49,847 nucleotides of DNA from Cohnella xylanilytica (GTDB lineage: Bacteria; Bacillota; Bacilli; Paenibacillales; Paenibacillaceae): the NCBI RefSeq assembly GCF_014212175.1, contig NZ_JACJVR010000028.1, forward strand, positions 1 to 49,847, read 5' to 3'. Position numbers and translations under genes: made by a program. The notes under the pieces are model-generated. The model made no database searches, had not been told where the DNA came from, and saw nothing but the letters and a program-made list of their open reading frames with translations. Positions 8,764-18,831 of this stretch are shown here, in pieces (within the stretch, counting starts at the first letter, position 1; each line of letters opens with the position of its first letter).

Positions 8764-10383
8764 ATGAACAAGCTGTACCGCCATTCGCTTCTGGCACTTC
8801 TGATCCTCGCGCTGTTCGCCGTCTACGGATGCTCGTCGGGCAATAACGGCGGAGGCGGCAACGGGAACGCCGCGTCCGGCACCTCGTCGCCTGGCACCTC
8901 GTCGCCCGCCGAGCCGGTCTCCGCGGACCTCGCTTCCGAGCTGCATTTCCCGCTCGCGCAGCAGGTGCCGACGCTGGACCCTCATCTGGCGCTGAACACG
9001 AACGTATACGTGACGATGAATATCTTCGAAGGATTGTTCGCCTTCGACGAGAACTTCAAGCCGGTGCCGATGCTGGCCGAGTCCTACGACCTGAGCGAAG
9101 ACGGCAAGACGTATACGTTCCACCTTCGCCATGGCGTGAAGTTCCACAACGGCAAGGAGATGAAGGCCGAGGACGTCGTCGCCTCCCTCAACCGCTGGAA
9201 GTCGCTGACCGGACGGGCGCAAGCTTCCCTCGGCGATTCGGAATTCGCTGTTAAGGACGATTACACCGTCGAACTCGCGCTGAAGGAGCCGCGCAACGAC
9301 ATTCTCGCCCAGCTCAGCCACGTGCTTAACAACGCCGCCATCATGCCCAAGGAAGTCGTCGAAGCGGCCGGTCCGGACGGCGTGAAGGAATATATCGGCA
9401 CCGGTCCGTTCAAGTTCGTCGAGTGGAAGCAGGACCAGTACGTCCATCTGTCCAAGTTCGACGACTACCAATCCGTCGACGCTCCGCCTTCCGGCTTTTC
9501 CGGCAAGAAAGAAGCCTTCCTCCAGGACGTCTTCTTCGACATCGTTCCGGACAGCGCGACGCGCTTCGCTTCGTTCCTCTCCGGCACCTACGACTACGTC
9601 GACGTGTCGCTGGACAACCTGCCGCAGGTGCAAGGCCTCTCCGATGTGACGCTGAACAAGAACCTCGGCTCCGACATCAATCTGGTGTTCAACAAGAAGT
9701 CGCCGCTGTTCTCCGACGTCAAGTACCGCCAGGCGGTCGCGGCCGTGCTGGACGCCGACGAGATTCTGCTCGGAACGGTGAGCTCGCCCGAGCTGTATCG
9801 CCTGAATCCGAGTTATATGTATCCGGAGAATACGACCTGGTACAGCGAAGCGGGCAAGGAGAATTACAACCAGAAGAACCCGGACAAGGCGAAGCAGCTG
9901 CTTCAAGAGGCGGGCTACGACGGCCGGGAAGTGACGCTGCTGACGACCAAGGAGCTCGGCGGTTCGTTCTACAACGCCACCATCGTCGTGCAGAAGGAGC
10001 TGGAGTCGATCGGCGTCAAGACGAAGCTCGACATCAACGACTTCGCGACCTTGCTGAAGAAGCGCGCGGACCCGAACGCCTGGGACATCTACGTCGGCCT
10101 GTTCACGATGCCGTCCACGCCGTCCCAGCTGCTCTACCTGAATCCGACCTACGGCTTCGCCGACGACGCCAAGCTCGCCGAACTGAACAAGGCGCTGACG
10201 GCGGCCTCCTCGGACGAAGAGATCAAGCAGGCCAACGATGCGCTCCAGCAGTACGAATGGGAATACCTCGCCGCGGTCAAGATCGGCGACACATACTCCC
10301 AGACCGCGACGCGCCATAAGCTGACCGGCTTGAAGACGCTGGCCGGCTACCCGAACCTGGCCAACGTGAAGCTGTCGAAGTGA
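8764..10383 (+). CDS. family 5 (DppA/OppA-type) substrate-binding lipoprotein
   Basis: This 539-residue ABC importer receptor has a lipoprotein signal: a hydrophobic stretch at residues 8-20 and lipobox VYGC with Cys23, followed by a Gly/Ser/Asn-rich linker. SBP_bac_5 features are LDPHLALNTN, IFEGLFAFDENFKPVPMLAESYDLSEDG, TYTFHLRHGVKFHNGKEM, YIGTGPFKFVEWKQ and YRQAVAAVLDADEIL. GGGGAGAGACAAG precedes the ATG. Such proteins bind peptides, nickel or other small ligands outside the membrane. Given the downstream flavin enzymes and the CymR-like box, the ligand is probably an organosulfur compound or a cysteine-containing peptide conjugate. Confidence 0.93.
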   Translation: MNKLYRHSLLALLILALFAVYGCSSGNNGGGGNGNAASGTSSPGTSSPAEPVSADLASELHFPLAQQVPTLDPHLALNTNVYVTMNIFEGLFAFDENFKPVPMLAESYDLSEDGKTYTFHLRHGVKFHNGKEMKAEDVVASLNRWKSLTGRAQASLGDSEFAVKDDYTVELALKEPRNDILAQLSHVLNNAAIMPKEVVEAAGPDGVKEYIGTGPFKFVEWKQDQYVHLSKFDDYQSVDAPPSGFSGKKEAFLQDVFFDIVPDSATRFASFLSGTYDYVDVSLDNLPQVQGLSDVTLNKNLGSDINLVFNKKSPLFSDVKYRQAVAAVLDADEILLGTVSSPELYRLNPSYMYPENTTWYSEAGKENYNQKNPDKAKQLLQEAGYDGREVTLLTTKELGGSFYNATIVVQKELESIGVKTKLDINDFATLLKKRADPNAWDIYVGLFTMPSTPSQLLYLNPTYGFADDAKLAELNKALTAASSDEEIKQANDALQQYEWEYLAAVKIGDTYSQTATRHKLTGLKTLAGYPNLANVKLSK

Positions 10384-10471
10384 CGCAAGCGCCGCATGGA
10401 GTCCCAAGGGGCACGCATGCGGCCCCTTGTCCTTTCTCAGCGCCGCTATCTATCGGAAGGAGGAGCCAACC

Positions 10472-11416
10472 TTGGCATTCTACATCGCGAGACGGCTGCT
10501 GGCTACGATTCCCGTGCTCTTCGTCCTGTCCGTCATCGTCTTTCTTATCATCTATCTGATCCCGGGCGACCCGGCGGCCGTCATGCTCGGCGACGGCGCC
10601 AGCCCGGAGACGATCGAGACGCTGCGCGAGCAGATGGGGCTTAATCTTCCGCTGCTCCCGCAGTACGGGCGGTGGATCGGTCATGCGCTGCAGGGCGACC
10701 TCGGAGACTCGTTCTTCATGCGGCAGCCGGTCCGGACGGCGCTGGCCGAGCATCTCGGTCCGACGCTCTCGCTCGCCGTGCTGGCCGAGCTCGTCGCGAT
10801 CGTCATCGCCTTGCCGCTCGGCATTCGCGCGGCTTCAAGGCGGGGCGAACTGGCGGACAAGACGCTGACGGGCTTCTCGCTGTTCGGCATTACCGTTCCG
10901 GGGTTCGTGCTGAGCATGTTCACGGTGCTCCTCTTCTCCGTCCAGCTGAAGTGGCTCCCGGTGTCCGGCTATAAGCCGCTCTCCGACGGCCTGTGGATGC
11001 ACCTCAAATACTTGATCCTGCCGGCCCTCTCGCTCGGGATCGTCCAAGCATCGCTGCTGGCTCGGGTCACCCGGTCGTCCATGCTCGACGTCCTGAACGA
11101 GAGCTTCGTCAAGACGGCGCTGGCCAAGGGCGTCGGCGAGCGAGGAATCGTCTACCGGCACGCGCTGCGCAATGCGCTGCTGCCGATCCTGACCGTCATC
11201 GGCGGATCGTTCGGCACCCTGATCGCGGGCGCCGCCGTCATCGAGTCCATCTTCAACATTCCCGGCATGGGACAGCTGCTCGTCAACTCGGTTCAGCGAA
11301 GGGATTACGCGGTCATCCAAGGGGTCGTCCTGTTCGTCGCCTTCGCCTACGTGCTGGTCAATCTCGTCGTGGATCTGCTCTACGCGATCGTCGACCCGAG
11401 AATCAGACTCAAATAA
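10472..11416 (+). CDS. DppB/OppB-type ABC permease
   Basis: This 314-residue inner-membrane permease starts from TTG 10472, with AAGGAGG 8 nt upstream. An earlier TTG at 10427 lacks a ribosome binding site. The N-terminus AFYIARRLLATIPVLFVLSVIVFL and the PGDPA motif are typical of DppB. Further on are YGRWIGHALQGDLGDSF and the ATPase-contact loop KGVGERGIVYRHALRNALLP. About six membrane segments are visible. It is the first permease subunit of the importer whose receptor is encoded at 8764. Confidence 0.93.
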   Translation: MAFYIARRLLATIPVLFVLSVIVFLIIYLIPGDPAAVMLGDGASPETIETLREQMGLNLPLLPQYGRWIGHALQGDLGDSFFMRQPVRTALAEHLGPTLSLAVLAELVAIVIALPLGIRAASRRGELADKTLTGFSLFGITVPGFVLSMFTVLLFSVQLKWLPVSGYKPLSDGLWMHLKYLILPALSLGIVQASLLARVTRSSMLDVLNESFVKTALAKGVGERGIVYRHALRNALLPILTVIGGSFGTLIAGAAVIESIFNIPGMGQLLVNSVQRRDYAVIQGVVLFVAFAYVLVNLVVDLLYAIVDPRIRLK

Positions 11417-11437
11417 CGAAGGAAAAGGAGGAGCTCC

Positions 11438-12355
11438 ATGCCCCTATTGGATACGAATACGCCGGCTGCCTTCGATTCGGACGACGCCAGGCTCCGCTTG
11501 AAGCGCGAAAACCGCAAGCTGTTCGCGCGCCGGTTCGTCGCGAACAAGTCCGCCGTTATCGGCAGCGCGCTGATCGCGCTCATCGCCGTCGTCTCGCTGT
11601 TCGCGCCGTGGATCTCCGGCCGCGACCCTTACGGGCTCGACGTCGTCAATCGCTTGAAGCCTCCCAGCTCCGCCTTCCCCTTCGGCACCGACAACTTCGG
11701 CCGCGATCTGCTGACGAGGGTCGTCTACGGCACGCGGATGTCGGCCGAAGTCGGATTCGCCGTCGCGTTCGCCTCCTCGCTGATCGGCCTCGTCATCGGC
11801 CTGTACGCCGGGTATATCAAGTGGCTCGACCAGATTCTGATGCGCGTCATGGACGGCTTGTTCGCCTTCCCGGCCGTGCTGCTGGCCATCGCCATGATGG
11901 CCGCCCTCGGGCCCAGCGTCGGCAACCTGATCGTCTGCCTCACCATCGTCTTCGTCCCTTCGATCGCCCGGATCGTCCGCTCGTCGGCGCTGGTCTCGAA
12001 GGAGCAGACGTACATCGAGGCCATGCATGCGCTCGGCGCTTCCCGCAACCGGATCATCTGGAAGCACATCATGCCGGGGGCGCTGTCCCCGCTTATCGTC
12101 CAAGGCTCGTTCGTCTTCGCCGAAGCGATCATCGTGGAAGCGGCTCTCAGCTTCCTCGGGGCGGGCATTCCCGCGCCGACGCCGAGTCTCGGCAACCTGC
12201 TGTCCGACGGCAAGCTGTTTATTTACAACTCGTCGTGGATGACGATCTTCCCCGGACTCGCTCTCGTTCTCGTCGTGCTCGCGATGAATCTGTTCGGCGA
12301 CGGGCTCCGCGATCTGCTCGATCCGCACGCCCGCCGCGCGGGGAAGAAGCGATGA
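11438..12355 (+). CDS. DppC/OppC-type ABC permease
   Basis: This 305-residue second permease subunit has AAGGAGGAG before ATG 11438. The N-terminal region ends in one membrane helix (SAVIGSALIALIAVVSLFAP). FPFGTDNFGRDLLTRVVYGTRMS follows, the standard DppC motif, then the core permease domain and the ATPase-contact loop LGASRNRIIWKHIMPGALSP. It lies 21 nt downstream of the DppB-type gene in the same operon. Confidence 0.93.
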   Translation: MPLLDTNTPAAFDSDDARLRLKRENRKLFARRFVANKSAVIGSALIALIAVVSLFAPWISGRDPYGLDVVNRLKPPSSAFPFGTDNFGRDLLTRVVYGTRMSAEVGFAVAFASSLIGLVIGLYAGYIKWLDQILMRVMDGLFAFPAVLLAIAMMAALGPSVGNLIVCLTIVFVPSIARIVRSSALVSKEQTYIEAMHALGASRNRIIWKHIMPGALSPLIVQGSFVFAEAIIVEAALSFLGAGIPAPTPSLGNLLSDGKLFIYNSSWMTIFPGLALVLVVLAMNLFGDGLRDLLDPHARRAGKKR

Positions 12356-12412
12356 GCGGCAACGATCCGTCCGCAATCCGCCGTTCCGCGGCTACGACAA
12401 GGAGGTCCATCG

Positions 12413-13411
12413 ATGTCGGCCGAACCTATTCTGCAGATCAACGAACTTAAGACGCACTTCCATACGGAGCGCGGCCGGGTGACGCCGGTAGACGGCGTAT
12501 CGCTGGAAGTAGGCCGGGGCGAGATCGTCGGCATCGTCGGCGAATCCGGCTGCGGCAAAAGCGCGACCGCCCAATCGGTGCTGCGGCTGTTCGACGAGAA
12601 GCGGCTCGCCAGCTACGAGGGCGAGATCCGCTTCGGCGGCCGCGATCTGCTCGGACTGACGCCGAAGCAGATGCGCGGCGTCCGCGGGAACGAGATCTCG
12701 ATGATCTTCCAGGACCCGCTCAGTTCCTTGAATCCCGTCTACACGATCGGCGGCCAGATCGTCGAGACGCTTAGGCTTCACCGGCCTATCGGGCGCAAAG
12801 AAGCGGCGGCCAAGGCCATCGAGCTGCTGCGGCTGACCGGCATTCCCGCTCCCGAGCGGAGAGCGCGCGAGTATCCGCACCAGCTGTCCGGGGGCATGCG
12901 GCAGCGCGTCATGATCGCCATCGCTCTCGCCTGCGAGCCGCGGTTGCTTATCGCCGACGAGCCGACGACGGCGCTCGACGTCACGATCCAGGCCCAGATT
13001 CTCGAGCTGATTCAAGACCTGAATCGGCGCCTGGGCATGAGCGTCATGCTCATCACCCACGATCTCGGCGTCGTGGCCGAGACGTGCAGCCGGGTCGTCG
13101 TCATGTATCTCGGCCAGGTGGTCGAGAGCGGCGACGTCCGCGACGTGTTCAAGGCGCCGCTGCATCCCTACACGATCGGGCTGATGAAGGCCGTCCCCCG
13201 TCTCGACGGGGACCGGAAGCAAGAGCTGCCGGACGTCCCCGGCAGCGTCCCTCCCCTCCATCAGATCCCGCAAGGCTGCCGGTTCGCTCCGCGCTGCGCC
13301 TTCGCGGACGACAAATGCCGATCCGCCATGCCCGAGCTTGCCGCTCTCCCGGGTTCCGATACCCGGGTTAGATGCTGGCACGCCGGCCGGATCGCCGGAA
13401 CGGAGGATTGA
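12413..13411 (+). CDS. DppD/OppD-type ABC transporter ATPase
   Basis: This 332-residue ATPase has Walker [12 protein letters not shown]-loop [16 protein letters not shown], signature LSGGMRQR, Walker [13 protein letters not shown] and switch His in [14 protein letters not shown]-terminal oligopeptide-transporter domain has cysteines in [15 protein letters not shown] and CW, a pattern that binds an iron-sulfur cluster in some DppD proteins. AAGGAGG lies 8 nt before the ATG. It pairs with the ATPase directly downstream. Confidence 0.94.
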   Translation: MSAEPILQINELKTHFHTERGRVTPVDGVSLEVGRGEIVGIVGESGCGKSATAQSVLRLFDEKRLASYEGEIRFGGRDLLGLTPKQMRGVRGNEISMIFQDPLSSLNPVYTIGGQIVETLRLHRPIGRKEAAAKAIELLRLTGIPAPERRAREYPHQLSGGMRQRVMIAIALACEPRLLIADEPTTALDVTIQAQILELIQDLNRRLGMSVMLITHDLGVVAETCSRVVVMYLGQVVESGDVRDVFKAPLHPYTIGLMKAVPRLDGDRKQELPDVPGSVPPLHQIPQGCRFAPRCAFADDKCRSAMPELAALPGSDTRVRCWHAGRIAGTED

Positions 13412-13414
13412 CCT

Positions 13415-14407
<993 letters not shown>

Positions 14408-14447
14408 TAGCAACTGACAACCCCATACGGAAAGGCAGGCACCGACC

Positions 14448-15818
14448 ATGAAGAAGATTCATCTCGGCGTATTCGAAGTCAACAGCGTCAATCACCTCAC
14501 CCAAGGCATCTGGGCGCATCCCGGCCAGCAGCGCGTTCATTACAGCAAGATCGAGTACTGGACCAAGATCGCGCAGCTGCTCGAACGCGGCAAGTTCGAC
14601 TTCATGTTCTTCGCCGACACGTACGGCTATCCGAAGGAGCGCACGGAGCTCGCGTTCCGCGAAGCGACCGGCCTGCCGGGCAACGACCCGATGATGCTCA
14701 TCCCCGCTCTCGCGATGGCGACGAAGCATCTGGCGTTCACGATGACGACCTCCACCAGCTATGAAGCGCCGTACGCGAACGCCCGCCGCTTCTCTTCGCT
14801 CGACCACGTCACGAACGGACGGATCGGCTGGAACGTCGTGACGACGAGCAACAAGACCGCGGCGGATCTGTTCGGCCGGGACGATCTGTTCCTCCCGCAC
14901 GACGAGCGCTACGACATGGCGGACGAATACATGGACCTCAGCTACAAGCTGTTCGAAGGGAGCTGGGAGGACGACGCGGTGCGGATCGACCGCGACAACC
15001 GGGTATTCACCGATCCGGCCAAGGTGCACAAAATCGTCCATAAGGGCAAGTACTTCAAGCTGACCGGCTACCATGCGGCCGAGCCTTCCCCGCAGCGCAC
15101 GCCGGTTATCTTCCAGGCGGGCAGCTCGAACCGGGGACGCGCGTTCGCGGCGAAGCATGCGGAGGGCGTATTCCTGAAGGCGCCTACCTTGGAGGTGCTG
15201 CGCGACCAGATCCGCGACATTCGCCGCCGAGCCGCCGAATATGGCCGCGACCCGGCTTCGGTCAAGGTGTTCACCGGCCTGTCGGTCGTCGTCGCGCCGA
15301 CGAAGGAGGAGGCCGAACGCAAGCATGCGGAATATCTCTCCTACCAGAGCGCGGAAGCGACGCTCTCGAGCTACGCGAGCGTAACCGGAATCGACCTGAC
15401 GAAGCTCGATCCCGACTCCTACTTCGAGAACATCCATACCGAGATGGGGCAGACCCACACCGACCGGTTCACGAAGCACAGCCGAACGAAGAAGACCGTC
15501 CGCGAAGTCGCGGAGGACTTCTTGAAGAAGGGCTTCCGCGGCTTGACCGTCGTCGGCACTCCCGAGGAAGTCGCCGACAAGATCCAGCACTGGGTCGAGG
15601 AAGCGGACCTGGACGGCTTCAACCTCGAGCCTTACATTCTTCCCGCCTCCTACGAGGACTTCATCGACCTGGTCGTTCCCGTTCTACAGAAGCGAGGCAT
15701 CTTCAAGGAAGAGTACGAGGAAGGAACGTTCCGCGAGCGCCTGTTCGGCAGAGGATCGGCCCGGTTGCCGGACCACCATCCGGGCGCGGCGTTCCGCGAC
15801 GTCTCGCGGCTGTCTTAA
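14448..15818 (+). CDS. NtaA/SnaA/DszA-family FMN-dependent monooxygenase (paralog B)
   Basis: This 456-residue paralog of the protein at 4170-5531 is colinear over the whole length: MKKIHLGVFEVNSVNHLTQG, FDFMFFADTYGYPKER, RRFSSLDHVTNGRIGWNVV, IFQAGSSNRGRAFAAKHAEG and DGFNLEPYILPASYEDFIDL. It lies 40 nt after the last ATPase gene in the importer operon. The family cleaves C-S or C-N bonds with FMNH2 and O2. The closest functional precedents are YxeK and CmoJ of B. subtilis, which release sulfur amino acids from S-modified N-acetylcysteines. Substrate specificity cannot be read from the sequence. Confidence 0.9.
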   Translation: MKKIHLGVFEVNSVNHLTQGIWAHPGQQRVHYSKIEYWTKIAQLLERGKFDFMFFADTYGYPKERTELAFREATGLPGNDPMMLIPALAMATKHLAFTMTTSTSYEAPYANARRFSSLDHVTNGRIGWNVVTTSNKTAADLFGRDDLFLPHDERYDMADEYMDLSYKLFEGSWEDDAVRIDRDNRVFTDPAKVHKIVHKGKYFKLTGYHAAEPSPQRTPVIFQAGSSNRGRAFAAKHAEGVFLKAPTLEVLRDQIRDIRRRAAEYGRDPASVKVFTGLSVVVAPTKEEAERKHAEYLSYQSAEATLSSYASVTGIDLTKLDPDSYFENIHTEMGQTHTDRFTKHSRTKKTVREVAEDFLKKGFRGLTVVGTPEEVADKIQHWVEEADLDGFNLEPYILPASYEDFIDLVVPVLQKRGIFKEEYEEGTFRERLFGRGSARLPDHHPGAAFRDVSRLS

Positions 15819-15843
15819 GGCAGGGAGGGGAGATTAAATTCGG

Positions 15844-17058
15844 ATGCTCGGAGAAAAGAAATCGTTGCTTGCGCCGGAAGAGCTGTGGGAGCTGACGCCG
15901 GAGCAGCAGGAGACGCTCCGGCGCGTACGGCGGCTCGGCATCGAAGCCGTCGGGCCGACCGCCGAGCGAACGGACCGCGAGGCGGTCTATCCCTTCGAAG
16001 CGATCGCCGCCCTAAGGGCAGAGGGGCTGCCGGCGCTGTCGGTGCCCCTCTCGTACGGCGGCGGCGGGGCCGGCTACCGCGGCGATTCGCTGCTGCTGCC
16101 GCTTGTGCTGATGGAGCTGGCCTCCTGGTGCTCCTCGACCGCTCAAGTGTTCGCGCTTCATAACACGGGGGTCCAGCTCGTACATGCGATGGGAGACGAG
16201 GACCAGCGAAGGTTCTTCTTCGCGGAGGCGCTGCAGGGGCATTTGTTCGGCAGCTTCGGGAGCGAAGCGAACGCCGATCGCTCCGCGCTCTCGAGCGTAC
16301 TGGCGCCCGTCGAAGGCGGCTACGCGCTGAATGGCCGCAAGATCTTCGCGACCGGCTCCCCTGGCGCGAAGTGGGCGTTCTGGCGGTCGGTGATCGCCCG
16401 GACGGAGGGCTCGCAGGACGATCGATACATGATGCCGATCGTTCGGTTGGACGCCGCGGGGGTCGAAGTCATCGACGACTGGGACGGTATCGGCCAGCGG
16501 GGAACGGGGAGCGGCACGGTCGAGGCCCGGGACGTCTTCATTCCAGCCGCCCATGTCATGGGCGGGCCCGGCTCTTACGGCGAACATGCCGACTACTTCG
16601 CGACGCAGTTCCACGTCAACTTCGCCGCGCAATTCGTCGGCATGGCGCAGGGCGCTTACCGCGAGGCGCTGCGGTACGTCAAGGAGCAGGCCCGTCCCTG
16701 GCCGGGAGTGCCGAGCGCGGCGGAGGACCCGTACATCCGGCTGCGGCTCGGCGATCTGTCGGCCCGGCTCGCCGGCGCCCGCGAGCTCGTGCTGCGCGCG
16801 GCGCGGATGCTCGGCTCCTTCGAATCGCGGCCCGAGCTGCGGGACGGCATCCGGGCGGCGGCATCCCGGGCCAAGATCGTCTCCACCGAGACGGCGCTTG
16901 CGGTGACGAACGAAGTATTTCAGGTCATGGGCGCGCGGGCGGCGACGCGCAAGCACGCGATCGATCGCTATTACCGCAACGCACGCACGCTGACGCTTCA
17001 CGATCCCGTGGATCGCCAGCGGGAAGCGGTGGGCCGAAGCGAGCTTGCCAACGCGTAA
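15844..17058 (+). CDS. SfnB/DszC-like flavin monooxygenase of acyl-CoA dehydrogenase fold
   Basis: This 404-residue protein has the three-part acyl-CoA dehydrogenase fold: helical N-terminus, central beta domain with FGSEANAD and NGRKIFATGSPGAKW, and helical C-terminus. DWDGIGQRGTGSGTVEARDVFIP is a family hallmark. Near the C-terminus ARTLTLHDPVDRQREAVG matches the HDPV region of DszC/SfnB-type monooxygenases, and I see no catalytic glutamate of the dehydrogenase type. This favours a sulfur-acquisition monooxygenase over a true dehydrogenase. GGAGGGGAG lies 11 nt before the ATG. It is the last gene of the operon. Confidence 0.85.
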   Translation: MLGEKKSLLAPEELWELTPEQQETLRRVRRLGIEAVGPTAERTDREAVYPFEAIAALRAEGLPALSVPLSYGGGGAGYRGDSLLLPLVLMELASWCSSTAQVFALHNTGVQLVHAMGDEDQRRFFFAEALQGHLFGSFGSEANADRSALSSVLAPVEGGYALNGRKIFATGSPGAKWAFWRSVIARTEGSQDDRYMMPIVRLDAAGVEVIDDWDGIGQRGTGSGTVEARDVFIPAAHVMGGPGSYGEHADYFATQFHVNFAAQFVGMAQGAYREALRYVKEQARPWPGVPSAAEDPYIRLRLGDLSARLAGARELVLRAARMLGSFESRPELRDGIRAAASRAKIVSTETALAVTNEVFQVMGARAATRKHAIDRYYRNARTLTLHDPVDRQREAVGRSELANA

Positions 17059-17062
17059 CGCC

Positions 17063-17104
17063 AAGGGCCGGCCGGATCACGATTCCGGTCGGCCTTGCAA
17101 TTTT
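17063..17104 (+). terminator. intrinsic terminator after the importer/monooxygenase operon
   Basis: AAGGGCCGGCCGG pairs with CCGGTCGGCCTT (one bulge, one G-U) around a 9-nt loop and is followed by gcaatttt. It sits 5 nt after the stop codon of the SfnB-like gene. Confidence 0.65.
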
Positions 17105-17142
17105 GCCAGCCCATGCGTAATCCGGTCATTTTCCTTCTCTAT

Positions 17143-17200
17143 TGACAAATCGCTCTCCATCCTTGACTATATGTATATATATAGAACTATAAAATTATCG
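17143..17200 (+). promoter_or_regulatory. AT-rich promoter region of the ArsR-MFS operon
   Basis: TTGACA near 17144 and a second TTGACT about 20 nt later precede overlapping TATA-like hexamers and the near-palindrome CTATATGTATATATATAG. The exact -10 cannot be fixed by eye; the palindrome is a candidate autoregulatory site. Confidence 0.45.
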
Positions 17201-17227
17201 ACGCAGCAGAAAGGAGTCTCCATCGCC

Positions 17228-17509
17228 ATGTTGATCGAACCCTCCTCGCACAAAGAAGCCGTGAAAGTGTACAAAGCGCTCGGTGAGCCAAGCCGTCTGA
17301 GCATTATCAATTTGTTGTGCCAGCACAAGGAATTAAGCTGCACGGAGATCGAGCAGCGTCTGGACTTCAAGGGTTCCACTCTCTCCCACCATCTGAAGCA
17401 ACTGCTGGATTGCGGATTGCTGGATTTATCGCGCAAGGAGGGGACTTACCACTTCTATGAAGTAAATAAAGATATGTTAAAGCGTTATGTTGCCTTAACG
17501 GTCGAGTAA
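17228..17509 (+). CDS. ArsR-family transcriptional regulator
   Basis: This 93-residue winged-helix protein starts MLIEPSSHKEAVKVYKALGEPSRLSII. The recognition region is LSCTEIEQRLDFKGSTLSHHLKQLLDCGLL and the wing is SRKEGTYHFYEVN. The ATG has AAAGGAG about 11 nt upstream; the open frame runs further upstream without support. The two cysteines in the DNA-binding part do not form a classical CXC metal site, so the signal is unknown. It precedes an MFS exporter by 93 bp and likely represses it. Confidence 0.88.
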   Translation: MLIEPSSHKEAVKVYKALGEPSRLSIINLLCQHKELSCTEIEQRLDFKGSTLSHHLKQLLDCGLLDLSRKEGTYHFYEVNKDMLKRYVALTVE

Positions 17510-17530
17510 TTTTTTTTGACTCATATTTCG

Positions 17531-17546
17531 ATAGATTTAAATCTAT
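17531..17546. promoter_or_regulatory. perfect 16-bp palindrome between arsR and MFS gene
   Basis: ATAGATTTAAATCTAT is a perfect palindrome between the arsR stop and the MFS start. TTGACT at 17516-17521 lies just upstream, so the palindrome overlaps the likely -10 of an internal promoter. It is probably the ArsR operator. Confidence 0.55.
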
Positions 17547-17602
17547 AGTTGTTAAAAAAGGAATAAACAAAGCGTCTGCTTGCGGCGCAAGGAGGATGAA
17601 TA

Positions 17603-18766
17603 ATGAACAAGACGTATCTCATCTATCTGCTGGCTTTCGGCGGCTTCGTCATGGCGACTTCCGAGATCGTAATGGCGGGAATCCTGGGAATGGTCGCCCA
17701 GGATCTCGACGTATCCGTCGGGGCAGCCGGTCAGTTGGTTACCGTATTCGCGGCCGTCTTCGGAATCGGGTCGCCGATTCTCGTTACGCTGACTTCCAGA
17801 ATGGAGCGCAAAAAGCTGCTGATTCTCACGTTCATCGTCTTTATTATCGGCAATCTGATCGCCTTCTTCAGTCCGAACTTCGCCGTTCTCGTCGTCTCCC
17901 GAGTCGTTCTGGCTGCCAGCGCGAGCGTATATACCGTCGTAGCTTTGACGTCAGGCTCGAGCATGGCCGCGCCGGGGAGACAAGGCAACGCAATCGGAAT
18001 CATCATTATGGGTTTCAGTACGGCGCTGGTTGTCGGCGCCCCCTTGGGAACGTTAATAGGCGAATACTGGGGATGGCGTTCCATCTTCCTGTTGATCCCT
18101 ATTCTAGCGATTCCCGCCGTTATCGGCATTGCCGCTCTCGTTCCCAAGATGAGCGGACAGGCTCCGATACCGCTTGGCGAGCAATTGAGAATCTTGCGGA
18201 ATCCGAGAATCGTCGGCGGCTTATCGATTACGTTCTTCTGGATCGTCGGTTATCAGCTCATGTTTACTTATATCTCCCCGTTCCTTCAGCAGGCGGCGGG
18301 GTTAAATACCGCGCGGATAAGCGCCGTTCTGTTGGCGTGCGGTCTATTCGCGGTAGCGGGTTCGCGTCTTGGAGGCTATGGCGCGGACAAATGGGGGACT
18401 TCCCGGACTTTGATCGGCAGCCTGCTCATCCACGCCGTCGCGCTTGTTCTTCTTCCTTGGACGGCGACTTCGCTAACAGGAGCTTTGATCATGGTCGCCG
18501 TCTGGGTCGGAGCCGCATGGATGACAACGCCGGTCCAGCAATTCTATCTGGTCTCCCTCTCGCCCGATGCTTCCGGACTGGCGTTGGGCTTGAACAATTC
18601 GATTCTGCAGATCGGAATGGCCGTAGGCGCGGGCGCGGGCGGCTGGATAGTGAATCGGCTATCGGTCCTGAATCTGGGATGGATGGGGAGCCTGTCCATC
18701 GGAATAGGGCTGCTGGCCGTCTTCTACTCTGTCCGCTCGTCGCGAACTATGAATCCCGGCAGGTAA
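17603..18766 (+). CDS. MFS transporter, DHA1/AraJ-like efflux family
   Basis: This 387-residue, 12-helix transporter begins MNKTYLIYLLAFGGFVMATSE. Its motif-A-like loop reads LVTLTSRMERKKLL, and GEYWGWRSIFLLIPI is typical of drug:H+ antiporters of the AraJ/YdhP group. AAGGAGG lies 7 nt before the ATG. It is encoded behind the ArsR regulator, which suggests ligand-induced efflux. The substrate is unknown; export of a toxic metabolite of the neighbouring sulfur pathway is only a possibility. Confidence 0.88.
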   Translation: MNKTYLIYLLAFGGFVMATSEIVMAGILGMVAQDLDVSVGAAGQLVTVFAAVFGIGSPILVTLTSRMERKKLLILTFIVFIIGNLIAFFSPNFAVLVVSRVVLAASASVYTVVALTSGSSMAAPGRQGNAIGIIIMGFSTALVVGAPLGTLIGEYWGWRSIFLLIPILAIPAVIGIAALVPKMSGQAPIPLGEQLRILRNPRIVGGLSITFFWIVGYQLMFTYISPFLQQAAGLNTARISAVLLACGLFAVAGSRLGGYGADKWGTSRTLIGSLLIHAVALVLLPWTATSLTGALIMVAVWVGAAWMTTPVQQFYLVSLSPDASGLALGLNNSILQIGMAVGAGAGGWIVNRLSVLNLGWMGSLSIGIGLLAVFYSVRSSRTMNPGR

Positions 18767-18781
18767 GCCGACATAGAACGA

Positions 18782-18826
18782 ATCCCCCTCCGCCACCATT
18801 CGTCAGAATGACGGCCGGAAGGGGAT
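18782..18826. terminator. possible bidirectional terminator
   Basis: ATCCCC pairs with GGGGAT, and TCCG with CGGA next to a bulge, between two convergent stop codons. There is no clear T-run on either strand, so the call rests mainly on position. Confidence 0.35.
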
Positions 18827-18831
18827 GTCGT

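Noticed and set aside
8662..10407. 581-codon minus-strand open frame opposite the binding lipoprotein gene
   Set aside because: It is a complementary-strand shadow in GC-rich DNA. The plus strand encodes an unmistakable family 5 lipoprotein with a promoter and ribosome binding site.
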